Part shown: positions 46,766 through 58,486 of the stretch, piece after piece
Numbering within the stretch: the first letter of the stretch is position 1
How the letters are laid out: each line of letters starts with the position of its first letter
Assembly: GCA_033239005.1 (NCBI GenBank)
Contig: BSQZ01000030.1
Location: 5,176,001 to 5,240,000, forward strand
Direction of reading: 5' to 3'
From: Lamellibrachia satsuma
Lineage: Eukaryota > Annelida > Polychaeta > Sabellida > Siboglinidae
Length of the DNA stretch: 64,000 nucleotides
Translations under genes and position numbers: made by a program
The notes under the pieces: model-generated
Databases searched by the model: none
The model's input: the letters and a program-made list of their open reading frames with translations, nothing else
Told to the model about the DNA's origin: nothing

Positions 46766-49113
46766 TACTGAGCTGATTTAGGGAGCGATTTGTATCCGAG
46801 GTAGCCAAATAAATGTAGATCTGTGTATCATCTGCGTAAAGGTGGTGGTCCAAGTTATGATTTTGGATAACAGGGCTGAGTGGCGTAGTGTAAAGAGTGA
46901 ACAGCAAAGGCCCCAGAACAGAACCCTGGGGGACACCACGCGAAGTGCGGAGTGCGGCCGAGAAACAGTTTGCAATCTTTATGGTTTGGTGTCTACCAGT
47001 TAGGTATGATAAAAACCAGTTCAGAGCTGTGCCAGATATGCCATACCACAATGATAAGCGTTTAATAAGGATGCCGTGATCTATGGTATCAAAGGCGGCA
47101 GACAGATCCAGCAAGGTAAGTGCTGTTACTTTGCCTTTGTCAATGTTTAGGGTAACGTCATTGTGTACTTTTAAGAGAGCAGTTTCTGTAGAATGAAACT
47201 CTTTGTAAGCTGATTATGACACATTAGATAAGCAATTTGAGCTGATGTGAGACCTTAGACGGCTTGCTACGACTTTCTCAAGTATTTTGGAAATAAAGCT
47301 GAGATTGGAAACAGGTCTATAACTGTTTAGATCTTCTTTAGACAAAGATGTCTTCTTAAGAAGTGGGTTGACATGTGCGTGTTTGAAATCATCCGGAAAC
47401 AAGCCAGAACACAATGATGCATTTATAATATCCGTTATCGGTTTGAGAAATGTATCAAGACAAGATTTCAACAGTACGGTTGGTAGTGGATCAAGCTCAC
47501 AGGACTTATTTGTGGAAGACATAATTATTTTCTTCACTTCATCAGCTGTGGCAGGTTCAAGTGATACAAGTAAAGAATTTACTCGTGGAGAGGCCACGTT
47601 TACAGTACTAAAAGTATGATCTGGGAAAGCAGAACGGATAAGACTGATTTTGTCCTTGAAATGACTAGAGAACGAGTCACATAGAGACTTGATTGAAACA
47701 TGATTAGGAAGAGATGGAGCAGGCCGCCTGTGTAGAATTTGATTTATGCAGTTCCATAGCTGACGTGGACTTTCATAGTTATTTGAGACCACATTTGTGT
47801 AATAATCCGATTTAGCTTTGGCCATTTGTCTGTTGCAGTAGTGACATTGTTTTGAATAACGCGACCCGTCCAAAGACGAGCGTGATTTGCGCCATACGCG
47901 CTCAAGATAACGACGACGCCTTTTAGATTGTAGAATTTCGGGAGTCATCCATGGAGCGGGTGGCTTTTGTGATACAGATTTGGATCTTACAGGTGCATGT
48001 TTGTTAAGTAGAGACTTGAGTACTTGATAGTACTGTCCACACAAATCGGATAGGTGTCCCTTTGGTTGTATGATTAGGTCGGACTTAAGGATGTCAGCCT
48101 TTAAAGCAGCGATGTTAATCTTATGAATAGGTCTGTAAAATACATTGTGTTTTTATTCTAATTTAGCTCTGGAAACGTTTACATCGACAATGACTGTATG
48201 GTGGTCTGATAAACCATCCGAAACTGTAGGTGTTTTGATATTGTAACAAGTTGAACGAGTTATGAAAAGATCGAGAAAGTGGCCATGTATGTGTGTCGAA
48301 AAGGTAACATGTTGTTTCAAATCAAACGAAACCAGGATGTCATTAAAGGTAGTTGTTATTGCTGAAGGTATGTCCAAATGAAGATTAAAATCACAAAAAA
48401 TATAAAATTCTGAATGAATAAGTGCCAAATTTTCTAGTAGATCCTGGAATTCTTCAAAGAAATCGGCTGGGTGTCCTGGAGGGCGATAAATACAGACGAA
48501 ATAAACGGAGAAAGAAGAATCTGAAATTTCAACAGAAATGGATTAAAAACTAGAGTATTCATTCGAATGTAATTTAACTTTGAACTGTTTTGATACAAAA
48601 AAGCCAACACCACCACCTCGTCTAACTGAACGTGGTCGATGATGGAAGGTATAACCAGAAGGAGAAATGTCAGCAATGCAGGCAACTGTATCATGTGGTC
48701 TGAGCCAGGTCTCAGTTACAATAAGAATGTCTATTGTTTTAGAAATTAATAAATCGCTAAGTGATGCTGTCTTATCCCGAATTGATCGAACATTTGTGGT
48801 AGCCAACCGAATGTTACGCCTGACAGCAGGCCCAGGATTTAGACTTACGTCGCCCGCTAGCAGTAGAATTATTGCTAATTTAAATGTAGGCGTAGAGCGG
48901 GGGATTGGCAGTAACTTGCGATTAAAACAAAGATTAAGACATGGCAAGCTGTGTAAAACGGACAAAGAATGTTGTATTCTCGTAGGTTGGGGAAATGTTG
49001 AGATGACAGCCGACCGTTGGAGGGTAAGTGGCTTGCACAGGGCAAAATCACCACATCTCGAAGCCACTGAACATGATAAAAATAAAACACACAAAAGAAA
49101 TAGCGGAGACATT
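46766..49113 (-). pseudogene. CR1-like LINE: 2A peptide, APE endonuclease and RT, 3' part missing
   Basis: From 49112 downward: a leader beginning MSPLFLLCVLFLSC (hydrophobic, signal-like), a second hydrophobic run ending in GDVSLNPGP (2A-like), then endonuclease sequence NVRSIRDK, IVTETWL (catalytic Glu), RRGGGVGFFVS (48540-48800), GLSDHHTVIVDVN (48215-48175), and the RT: PAPWMTPEI linker (about 47955), DLNSYRPVSNLSFISKILEK (47340-47280), LDLSAAFDTIDHGIL (motif A, 47110), GVPQGSVLGPLLF (about 46920) and YADDTQIY at 46838. Only a few shifts and stops interrupt it. The RT ends just after YADD at the 74-bp array, so the C-terminus and 3' UTR are absent, the opposite of ordinary 5' truncation. 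Confidence 0.9.
48828..48854 (-). other. 2A-like ribosome-skipping motif
   Basis: Encodes GDVSLNPGP directly after the hydrophobic AIILLLA. The NPGP core with DV upstream is the signature of 2A-like peptides, which split the nascent chain between Gly and Pro; such motifs are known at the N-terminus of some CR1-clade LINE proteins. The usual D-V/I-E-x-NPGP has Ser in place of Glu here, which may affect efficiency. Confidence 0.8.
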
Positions 49114-50094
49114 GTCTTAATGATAGTCTATTGTCCTCAAATGATGAAAAATGTATAAAATGATAGCAATATATCGATTCTAAAAATGACGGTTTGACAT
49201 CGACAATAAAATTAAATAAACTGTAAAAACCCGTTCGCGCTCAGCATAGGTCAACAGCACTAAAAAATGACTGGTGCGTGCAGAGTGACAAGACGTTGTG
49301 CCCGTGCAAAGAAATTGGAGAGATCTTCACCCCCAGGGCAACACTGGGTATAAAAGAACGTCTTGTTGAAGTAGCCTTATTAGTATATAGTTTATAAGGG
49401 CCTACCCCTGCCTTTTAGTTTGCTGAGAACCCAGCCGGCGCGAACAATATAAGGCGAGGTCCGTCCTACGAACCAAGTAATACTTATATAAAACGACAAT
49501 AATGCTTATAAAAAATCTGAATAATACTTATATAAAATCTGAATAGCTACAAGAAGAACTCGTGAAAGCTATGCAATGGATGACGCTGATTTGTGCAGTA
49601 TAAGACGGAGCTTCAGACAAATCAGCTTGTTTGTCCGACAGGCGTTTCGATCTAAGGTGACTCTATATCATAAAGTTCAGCGTCAGTTAAAAAGCCTGGT
49701 TGGTACGAAAGATACGCGGCAGGGATATATAGCATGGATAGACAGCGTGTATGTATATGTCACGCTAGGTGTTGATACCAGAGCAAGTGCGTCTAACAAG
49801 CTAATTCAGTTAAGACATACGGTAGCCCTGTTGGCCGTAGGGTCTTTGTTTACACAGATCGGCCTTGACCCAAAGGGCGGGAAATACAAATTTAATCTGC
49901 CTGGTCTAAGTGCAGATTTTACTTAGCTGCATTCAGCATATAGCGTTCAGGTTTCTCCCGTCTGGGTCTTTATGTTGTACTTGATCGGTGTACCGATCAG
50001 TAATCAAGGTAAATTATTATATAAGTTAGCAAAAACGACAAATTCCACCGGAGATCCGAACAGACAACACCACCGCTGACCACGCCACCTAGCC
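49114..50094. other. Unassigned DNA upstream of LINE
   Basis: Probably includes LINE 5' UTR near 49114-49500. An inverted repeat cttgatcggtgtaccgatca lies at about 49980-50000. Contains the ORF at 49576-49926. Confidence 0.45.
49576..49926 (+). CDS. Non-repetitive 116-codon ORF, function unknown
   Basis: Starts atggatgacgctgatttg. The peptide is basic early (RRSFRQISLFVRQAF, then KVTLYHKVQRQLKSL), with a central hydrophobic stretch (HTVALLAVGSLFTQIGL). It is not made of tandem repeats, unlike almost every other ORF of this size here. No domain recognised. It could be a single exon, a decayed element gene or chance. Confidence 0.25.
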   Translation: MDDADLCSIRRSFRQISLFVRQAFRSKVTLYHKVQRQLKSLVGTKDTRQGYIAWIDSVYVYVTLGVDTRASASNKLIQLRHTVALLAVGSLFTQIGLDPKGGKYKFNLPGLSADFT

Positions 50095-50195
50095 CCATTC
50101 GTCATGTCTGCCCCACACAGTCACCATGAATCAGTTATAACAAACTAAGGACGACTTACACAGTAGACATTCATCATGTCTGCCCCACGCAGCGT
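50095..50195 (+). repeat. Detached end of the 74-bp minisatellite
   Basis: One full and one partial 74-bp unit (cattcgtcatgtctgcccc, catgaatcagttataacaaa) 3.3 kb away from the main array, with the LINE and its 5' flank between. Confidence 0.92.
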
Positions 50196-51417
50196 CACCG
50201 GAAACCGCTGTTATATAAAATCGCATACACAGTTAACGAATGAACGAATGCGCCCAGACAACGCCGTAGACGACCGGCGACTACTTGGGCGGAGATAAGG
50301 CACAGAGAGCGGACGTGTCACACGTCTCCATTCACCGTCAGGAGATGTTATCTTTAGTTGACACGGCCTGTGCACGAACTCTTGCCTTGTGGGTTGTCTT
50401 TTCATCAGAATGTTTATGTTAAAGGCACCATATATTTGACATATGCGTCACATGTATTTGTTCTTGTTGGCAACAATATCAGCATACACGCGCACACGCG
50501 CACACGCGCACACGCGCACACGCGCACACGCGCACACGCACATACACATACACATATACGCACGGGACAGTCGGCACATCGGGATTTATAAGTGTGGCGC
50601 GTGTACGTGGGAGATTGAACAATTGATATTGAAAAAATATGTTTGATCTGTCATCATTTAACTTATTTAAATTGCCTAACATGTAAATAATTGTATTTTG
50701 CAATTTTGAGTTGTCAATATACTGAACTGGACAATGTCCCTCCAGGAGAAAACCCTACAAAAATATCACCCCAGACTGGCAGCGGCTGAAATCAACAGAA
50801 TAGACACATTAATGTACACATACGGTGATGTATCTGGCTAATATCGCAATCCCTTGTCTCGGTGAAAGCTTTAATATGGTTGTGTACCCAATTCGCATGT
50901 CTCGACGACAGCTAGAACATTTCAAGAGGTGAATAGGGTCTTATTTTCACTGATGTTTACTGCGAGACAGGACATACTAGGGCACGGTTCACAAGCGAGA
51001 GTTGCACAACACCATACGGGTAAATATCAATTTAGACTTAACTGACAATTTAGACGTCGAGAACGGTTCTCGTTCTGATGATATCGCGACTTCCGGGGAC
51101 AACAACAACAACTTGTGACATCCGGCAGCGACTTCCGGGGACGACAACGTGACTTAATGGTGCATTCGTTGAGCACGATCACGATTCTCCTATTGGCGAC
51201 CATCATTATTGCATCTGGCGCTAACCCTAAAACACACAACCAATTCAAAACACACAACCAATTCAAAACAAACACAACCAATTCAAAGCACACACTACCC
51301 ATTCAAGGGCCAGTGGTACCCTATGGATCTAGCGTCCGGAACACCAGAAAGGTAGACGAGATTAGACGTCACTACCGGGAAATGACAGCGGGACTGGCCG
51401 TATGCCCTTAGCTTAAA
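50196..51417. other. Unassigned DNA with (CGCACA)n
   Basis: 50486-50560 is a cgcaca/cacaca microsatellite. 51115-51411 has an ORF whose internal Met starts a signal-like hydrophobic run (STITILLLATIIIASGA) followed by a short NQFKTH repeat (51230-51300, 17-bp units aaaacacacaaccaattc); no domain recognised. Confidence 0.5.
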
Positions 51418-51990
51418 CAGCGTAAACCGCCCGTCTCGGGGCGAGACCAGCCCGACACTCGTAAACCGCCCGTCTCGGGGTGAGACCAGCCCGACACTCG
51501 TAAACCGCCCGTCTCGGAGCGAGACCAGCCCGACACTCGTAAACCGCCCGTCTCGGGGCGAGACCAGCCCGACACTCGTAAACCGCCCGTCTCGGGGCGA
51601 GACCAGCCCGACACTCGTAAACCGCCCGTCTCGTAGCGAGACCAGCCCGACACTCGTAAACCGCCCGTCTCGGGGTGAGACCAGCCCGACACTCGTAAAC
51701 CGCCCGTCTCGTAGCGAGACCAGCCCGACACTCGTAAACCGCCCGTCTCGTAGCGAGACCAGCCCGCCACTCGTAAACCGCCCGTCTCGTAGCGAGACCA
51801 GCCCGACACTCGTAAACCGCCCGTCTCGGGGTGAGACCAGCCCGACACTCGTAAACCGCCCGTCTCGGGGCGAGACCAGCCCGACACTCGTAAACCGCCC
51901 GTCTCGGGGCGAGACCAGCCCGCCACTCGTAAACCGCCCGTCTCGGGGCGAGACCAGCCCGCCACTCGTAAACCGCCCGTCTCGTAGTCC
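51418..51990 (+). repeat. 39-bp GC-rich minisatellite, ~14.7 copies
   Basis: Unit contains cgtaaaccgcccgtctcggg and gagaccagcccgacact. Each unit holds a perfect small hairpin, gtctcg-ggg-cgagac. On the minus strand it reads RAVYECRAGLAPR in frame with the envelope remnant that precedes it. Confidence 0.97.
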
Positions 51991-52019
51991 CCGGGGCAGC
52001 CTGACGACGTACAGTAACC

Positions 52020-53170
52020 AAACATTGTTTGTGGGGAGAAACCTTATTCGTCAAAATTCCTTGGGGGCATTGTACCGCGTACTCGTTGAAAATTGGCCCT
52101 GAAAGACGAACTGCCGGATTATGTACCACGCATGTTTGGGGAATAAACATGTCCCCCTTCTGCGTATCGTACGCCACATTATCAGGGACTTGAATTTGGA
52201 CAGTGGAGCCATCCTTGTTTTCCACTGGCCAACTCGAGAAAAAGTAACGTGAATAGTTAACGTTATCTGTGAGCGGCAAGTCGGCAGTAAAATCTAAAGT
52301 TTATCCTCCCACAAAGGGGTAATTTGAACATGTTCGTAATACCATTCCAATGGAGACCCAGAGAATCCCTGTCTGTGAACCTCCTGTATTATCTTATTCA
52401 TTTCACAAATCGGGAGGTTATTTCAGTCAACCGACCAGATTCTAAGGATGCGCGCTGCTGTTTAAATTTAAACAGTTCCCTTAACCACAGGGTATGAATG
52501 CTCTCTAAGCTAGATATCGATTCGTCGATGCGTTGACCGGTGTCCAAGAATGCTATTTGACGTTCAATATCTCTACCGTAACTTTGCATCCACAACGAAA
52601 CGTGCTGTTCAAGCTTTGATACATAACGTTCAATGTCACGCATGTGTTGTCGATTGCAATTTAAAATACCGTATGTATGGTTAACCACGGTCATTAAATT
52701 GTTCATGGTGTGGACGACACGGTGATTACTTGTACGCACCTTTTCGACCCAGTGGCGACATTCGGCAACTTGATGTTCCGTTGCCGTTCCGAAGAGTTTA
52801 CTTAATATGTCCCCTCCAAGATCGAAAAGGGCTTTTAATTCGTCCTCGGGGGACGGCGGTGAACGGGTGCGGATCGGCGATGGTGAGTTCGATGACATGT
52901 GACCTTTGAACCCAAGAATCACGTGTCGAGTTCGTGGCTCGGTAAACCGCAAGTAACGTCGACGTCATGGAACGAATACGGTGGACGGGAGATAACCAGT
53001 CAACGATCTTCGGCGCATCAAGCACGACCAATAAACTCCATGTAGCACTTTGTCGACGTGTGTCCTGCCCTCCAGATACTAATACACCATCAGGGAATTT
53101 AATGGGCAGATTGTAAGGAGTATTTGCCGCTGAGCTCAAGCGACAAACTAACGCGTAAATCGCCACGTAG
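52020..53170 (-). pseudogene. F-type (baculovirus F / errantivirus-like) envelope protein remnant
   Basis: On the minus strand, 53166-52960 encodes a signal-like start and an ectodomain beginning, 52952-52400 a segment in which LFDLGGDILSKLFGTAT has the character of the glycine-rich fusion-peptide region of F-type glycoproteins, followed by long heptad-like helices, and 52390-52020 a cysteine-bearing distal ectodomain. At least two frameshifts separate these pieces. No transmembrane anchor is reached: the frame runs into the 39-bp array at 51990. Such genes occur in env-bearing Ty3/gypsy retroelements and in some Polinton-like elements; no pol or LTR is visible, so the parent element is unknown. 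Assignment is from motif style, not a search. Confidence 0.55.
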
Positions 53171-53277
53171 ACAACAGTAAGGCGTACTTTTATTTTTTCA
53201 TTAATTCATACGGGTGCGGAGATAAGCGTCGTTTACGGAAACCATATCCGGCGGCGATATCCCGTCTTCCGGCGACG

Positions 53278-53416
53278 ACATATTGACTTCCTGCAGGCAT
53301 ATTGACTTCCTGTAGGCATATTGACTTCCTGCAGACATATTGACTTCCTGCAGACATATTGACTTCCTGCAGGCATATTGACTTCCTCCAGGCATATTGA
53401 CTTCCTCCAGGCATAT
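53278..53416 (+). repeat. 19-bp minisatellite, ~7 copies
   Basis: Unit aggcatattgacttcctgc with g/a and gc/cc variants. Confidence 0.96.
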
Positions 53417-53696
53417 TGCATCTGGGGCAGTCGTAGCGCATAAAAACAAGTTTCATTCCTGCGACAATATTCTAGTTCAGTGTTTTCGGCGTTAATTTGT
53501 TGTACGTGTACTGATGTATTATTAAATGCAATTCGTATTTAGAATCGTTAAATCCTACGTGTTTGTTAGTAGGTTGGCTTAAGAATAGGTGCGATATAAA
53601 CTCTCAAAAAATGGTGGGATGTGGGAGGTTGAACCCCCGAAAGCAGATGGGACTAAAGTTGAGACTTCTGCTCCACGCCACCCCTAGAGTATTTAT
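53417..53696. other. Unassigned DNA
   Basis: No feature recognised. Confidence 0.4.
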
Positions 53697-53995
53697 CTTG
53701 CACACTACGCAGGCGGAGGGAGGTGATTAAAGCGAGTCGGAAGCGTCGGAGTAGAAGCAGCAGCCCTGACAGCGGCTCTACCAGCACCGAACATGACGAC
53801 CCCCGCACGGCGGAGGGGTCACCGGCCTAGCTCTAGCCGACCTCATCACCGTCAGCGGGGAACATCCAGAAGTACCCTTCGTGACGACCGTTCGTACGGG
53901 CGGGGTACGGAACATGTGAGGGACGCGTGACATGCGGATCATGTAAATGATCGTAACGCCCCCCCCTCCCCCGTGACAATGACCGTGATCGGACG
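53697..53995 (+). repeat. Left arm of ~300-bp near-perfect inverted repeat
   Basis: Starts cttgcacactacgcaggcgg and ends gaccgtgatcggacg. It is the reverse complement of 54619-54918; the only difference I find is one C in a homopolymer (8 versus 9). The arm holds an open frame but no known domain. Confidence 0.95.
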
Positions 53996-54334
53996 TAGTA
54001 TTGCAACAGGGACAACTCCAGCCCCGTTTCTCGTGATTTCTCCCTCGTACGGAAATGTGAGGGAGCAGTGACTCCGCTGTCAAACTAGAGGCTGTAACAT
54101 GTACAAAACTAAAATGCTACAATATAAATAATAATAATACATTAAATATTTCTAAAACTTGGCTAAATAAAACTAAACTAGACAACTAAGCCACACATAG
54201 AAGTATAAAATGTAAAGTACCATTGGTAGTTAAATAAATAAATTGTTAATAAAATAAATAAATAAATAACTAAACAATACAATATTAGTTGCAAATAATA
54301 AAATATATTGTGGTAATAGAATGTGACATAAAAA

Positions 54335-55190
54335 GATTACACATTAAAGGCGAGCTTAAAATAGTTTGTCTTAAGACGAGCTTTGAAAGTGTTCATGTCC
54401 TCGGTCAGCCGCAGGTCTTCGGGTAGCGTGTTCCATAGGGTCGGCCCAGCACGCGAGAAAGAACGCGGCCGGTAGTACCGCTCACGGTTGTGACCAGCCG
54501 GTCGTGAAGGGCGCGGAATACAAGAACGAGTAGTTTGTACTCAACACGCCACTTCACCGGCAGCCAGTGGGGTTGTTTCAGTGCTGCCGTCACGCTACGT
54601 CGATCACCCCGTCTAATTCGTCCGATCACGGTCATTGTCACGGGGGAGGGGGGGGGCGTTACGATCATTTACATGATCCGCATGTCACGCGTCCCTCACA
54701 TGTTCCGTACCCCGCCCGTACGAACGGTCGTCACGAAGGGTACTTCTGGATGTTCCCCGCTGACGGTGATGAGGTCGGCTAGAGCTAGGCCGGTGACCCC
54801 TCCGCCGTGCGGGGGTCGTCATGTTCGGTGCTGGTAGAGCCGCTGTCAGGGCTGCTGCTTCTACTCCGACGCTTCCGACTCGCTTTAATCACCTCCCTCC
54901 GCCTGCGTAGTGTGCAAGGAGTTTGGCCGCCGAGTGCTGGACCAACTCAAGGCGGTTGAGTAAACGGTCGGGTATTCCGTACAGCCTAGCGTTGTCAATT
55001 CTGGAAGTAACTAATGCATGCACTAGACACTTCGTTGTACCAATCGTTAGTGTGTCACGTAGGCGTGAAATTCGGTACAGGTGGTAATACGCACTCAGGC
55101 ATACATTTGCTACTTGTGCCGCCGTCGAGAGATCAGCGTCAATGGCGAATCCAAGATTTATGACGACGGCAGATGTCGCCACAAGCTGAT
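54335..55190 (-). pseudogene. CR1/L2-like LINE RT C-terminus interrupted by an inverted-repeat arm
   Basis: 55180-54920 reads NLGFAIDADLSTAAQVANVC, YYHLYRISRLRDTL, CLVHALVTSRID, LLNRLELVQHSAAKLL; the frame then enters the 300-bp arm (54918-54619) and resumes as IRRGDRRSVTAALKQPHWLP (54615-54555) and WRVEYKLLVLVF, continuing to a LKT-F-AF-type C-terminus near 54345. The arm is therefore an insertion in an otherwise contiguous C-terminal domain. 54100-54340 is AT-rich 3' UTR-like sequence with taaataaa repeats. Confidence 0.85.
54619..54918 (-). repeat. Right arm of ~300-bp near-perfect inverted repeat
   Basis: Inverted copy of 53697-53995, separated from it by 623 bp that contain the LINE C-terminal end. 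Inserted between the LINE codons for KLL and the following IRRGDRR. No clear target-site duplication. Confidence 0.95.
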
Positions 55191-55795
55191 AGACTCAGCA
55201 GTGACGTCACGTCTGTCACGTAAATTAAATACATCGCTGCTGAGGTCAGACCTCAATGCATTAGTGCATTGGTTGTCATGTTTACGTTTTGTCTGATTAT
55301 GATAAAACTAGACCATCAACAATTCAGATACAGAAATCACAGCCACCGGCATAATGTCATTGATATTCTGAACAAGTTTTGTCAAAATTACATACCTCAA
55401 GCTCTTTTAATTATCTGAAAGGTCCGTGTTATAAGTTTATCCTTGTAAATTCCACAACGCATACACCGCCAGAGGGCAGCATAGTTGTTCAGTAGACCTG
55501 TTGTTCCTGCTCTGCCGCATCTGGTGATCTTATCTTTGCCTACTCAATTAACGTCCATTATCTGACGGATCGTGTCTAGATCTTATGTTACAAGTTGTTG
55601 CTCGGGTTTCCTGATGTTTCTCACAGCGAGACATGTCACAGCGTGTCACGTTTGTAGACATTTTATATAATACACAGGTGTCAACATCTGATCATGGAAA
55701 AGCGGGAAAGTGCTAACGGAAAACCGGGACATAACTGGGAAAAGCGGGAAACACCCTCTTCCGCTCAACTTACGTCAATATTTAGCTGACTGAAA
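55185..55795 (+). repeat. Dispersed repeat family 1, copy at 55.2-55.8 kb
   Basis: High-identity match by eye to 29450-30170, missing a ~110-bp piece near 55390-55430. It ends gggaaacaccctcttccgct..tgactgaaatg exactly where simple GTGTGC repeats begin, as the other copy leads on to a CA/GT tract. Confidence 0.88.
55466..55481 (+). promoter_or_regulatory. CTCF-like motif in dispersed repeat
   Basis: ccgccagagggcagca, identical to 29835-29850. Confidence 0.35.
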
Positions 55796-56002
55796 TGTGT
55801 GCCTGTGTGCAGCGAGTGCGGCGTGTGCGGCGTGTGCCTGTGTGTGACGTGTGCCTGTGTGTGGCGTGTGCCTGTGTGTGGCGTGTGCCTGTGTGCGGCG
55901 TGTGCGGCGTGTGCCTGTGTGCGGCGTGTGCGGCGTGTGCCTGTGTGTGCCTGTGTGTGGCGTGTGCGGCGTGTGCGGCGTGTGCGGCGTGTGCGGCGTG
56001 TG
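55796..56002 (+). repeat. GTGTGC-type minisatellite
   Basis: Irregular array of gtgtgcggc, gtgtgcct and gtgtgtggc units of 6-12 bp. ORFs of Cys/Val/Ala are artefacts. Confidence 0.95.
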
Positions 56003-57016
<1,014 letters not shown>

Positions 57017-57455
57017 GACAGCTTAAGAAAATAGAACTACACGCTGTGCGCATTGGCGATAACTTACTCAAAATGAGCAAACATATTGGCGTCCTGTTCG
57101 ATGCCAGGATGACAATGGAATACGTCGCACGTGACAGCGGTGTGCAATTCTGCTATTGCCAACCTACGGAATATAATGCAACGATCAGGCGCTACGCGAC
57201 CCATCGACCGACGGAACAAATTGTCAATGCGTTTGTCACCAGCTGACTTGACAATGGTAATGCTTTGCTCCACCGACTGGCTCGCAAACACATTCAACGG
57301 CTGCAGATAGTACAGAATGGGCGGTCCGCCAGGTGGAAGGCGCCAAGAAATTCTGCCACCAAACAACACCACTTCTCGTCCAGCTGCACTGGCTGCCGAC
57401 AGCAGGACGAGTAGATCTCGAGTTTAAAATCGAGCAATGAATGGATGTGCGCCGA
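57017..57455 (+). pseudogene. LINE RT C-terminal fragment leading into a 35-bp array
   Basis: Encodes HAVRIGDNLLKMSKHIGVLF then DARMTMEYV (57040-57125), RPTEQIVNAFVTS (about 57210-57243), LDNGNALLHRLARKHIQRLQ (57247-57305) and, in a shifted frame, a VQLHWLP segment (about 57380). This is the post-core domain of CR1/L2-type RTs, here with shifts and stops. The sequence runs directly into the 35-bp minisatellite; nothing recognisable as the remaining C-terminus follows the array. Confidence 0.8.
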
Positions 57456-58366
57456 CACACTTCACCATTGTGTCACACGGTGTCAGCCAACACACATCAC
57501 CATTGTGTCACACGGTGTCAGCCAACACACATCGCCATTGTGTCACACGGTGTCAGTCAACACACATCGCCATTGTGTCACACGGTGTCAGCCAACACAC
57601 ATCGCCATTGTGTCACATGGTGTCAGTCAACACACATCGCCATTGTGTCACATGGTGTCAGTCAACACACATCACCATTGTGTCACACGGTGTCAGCCAA
57701 CACACATCGCCAGTGTGTCACACGGTGTCAGTCAACACACATCGCCATTGTGTCACACGGTGTCAGCCAACACACATCGCCATTGTGTCACACGGTGTCA
57801 GTCAACACACATCGCCATTGTGTCACACGGTGTCAGCCAACACACATCACCATTGTGTCACACGGTGTCAGTCAACACACATCACCATTGTGTCACACGG
57901 TGTCAGCCAACACACATCGCCATTGTGTCACACGGTGTCAGTCAACACACATCGCCAGTGTGCCACACGGTGTCAGCCAACACACATCGTCAGTGTGCCT
58001 CACGGTGTCAGTCAACACACATCGTCATTGTGTCACACGGTGTCAGTCAACACACATCGCCAGTGTGCCACACGGTGTCAGTCAACACACATCGCCATTG
58101 TGTCACACGGTGTCAGCCAACACACATCGTCATTGTGTCACACGGCGTCAGTCAACACACATCGCCAGTGTGCCACACGGTGTCAGTCAACACACATCGT
58201 CATTGTGTCACACGGTGTCAGCCAACACACATCGTCATTGTGTCACACGGTGTCAGTCAACACACATGGCCAGTGTGCCACACGGTGTCAGTCAACACAC
58301 TTCGCCATTGTGTCACACGGTGTCAGTCAACACACATCGCCATTGTGTCACACAGTGTCAGCCAAC
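57456..58366 (+). repeat. 35-bp minisatellite, ~26 copies
   Basis: Unit contains tgtcacacggtgtcagccaa and cacacatcgccattg. Gcc/gtc at the caa-adjacent site alternates along much of the array, giving a 70-bp dimer tendency. All three plus frames are open (312-328 codons), an artefact of a stop-free 105-bp supercycle. Confidence 0.98.
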
Positions 58367-58486
58367 TTCTATCATATAGAGTTATCGAACAAAACTGATT
58401 TGTTAGATTTTGAAACCAATTAAACTTTGAAAAGACGGATCTGTGTTAATAACAGTATGACAACTGCATAGTTTCTTGGACGTTGT

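Noticed and set aside
51115..51411. 98-codon ORF with a signal-like hydrophobic stretch
   Set aside because: No homology recognised, short, and includes a small tandem repeat; noted only within the unassigned stretch.
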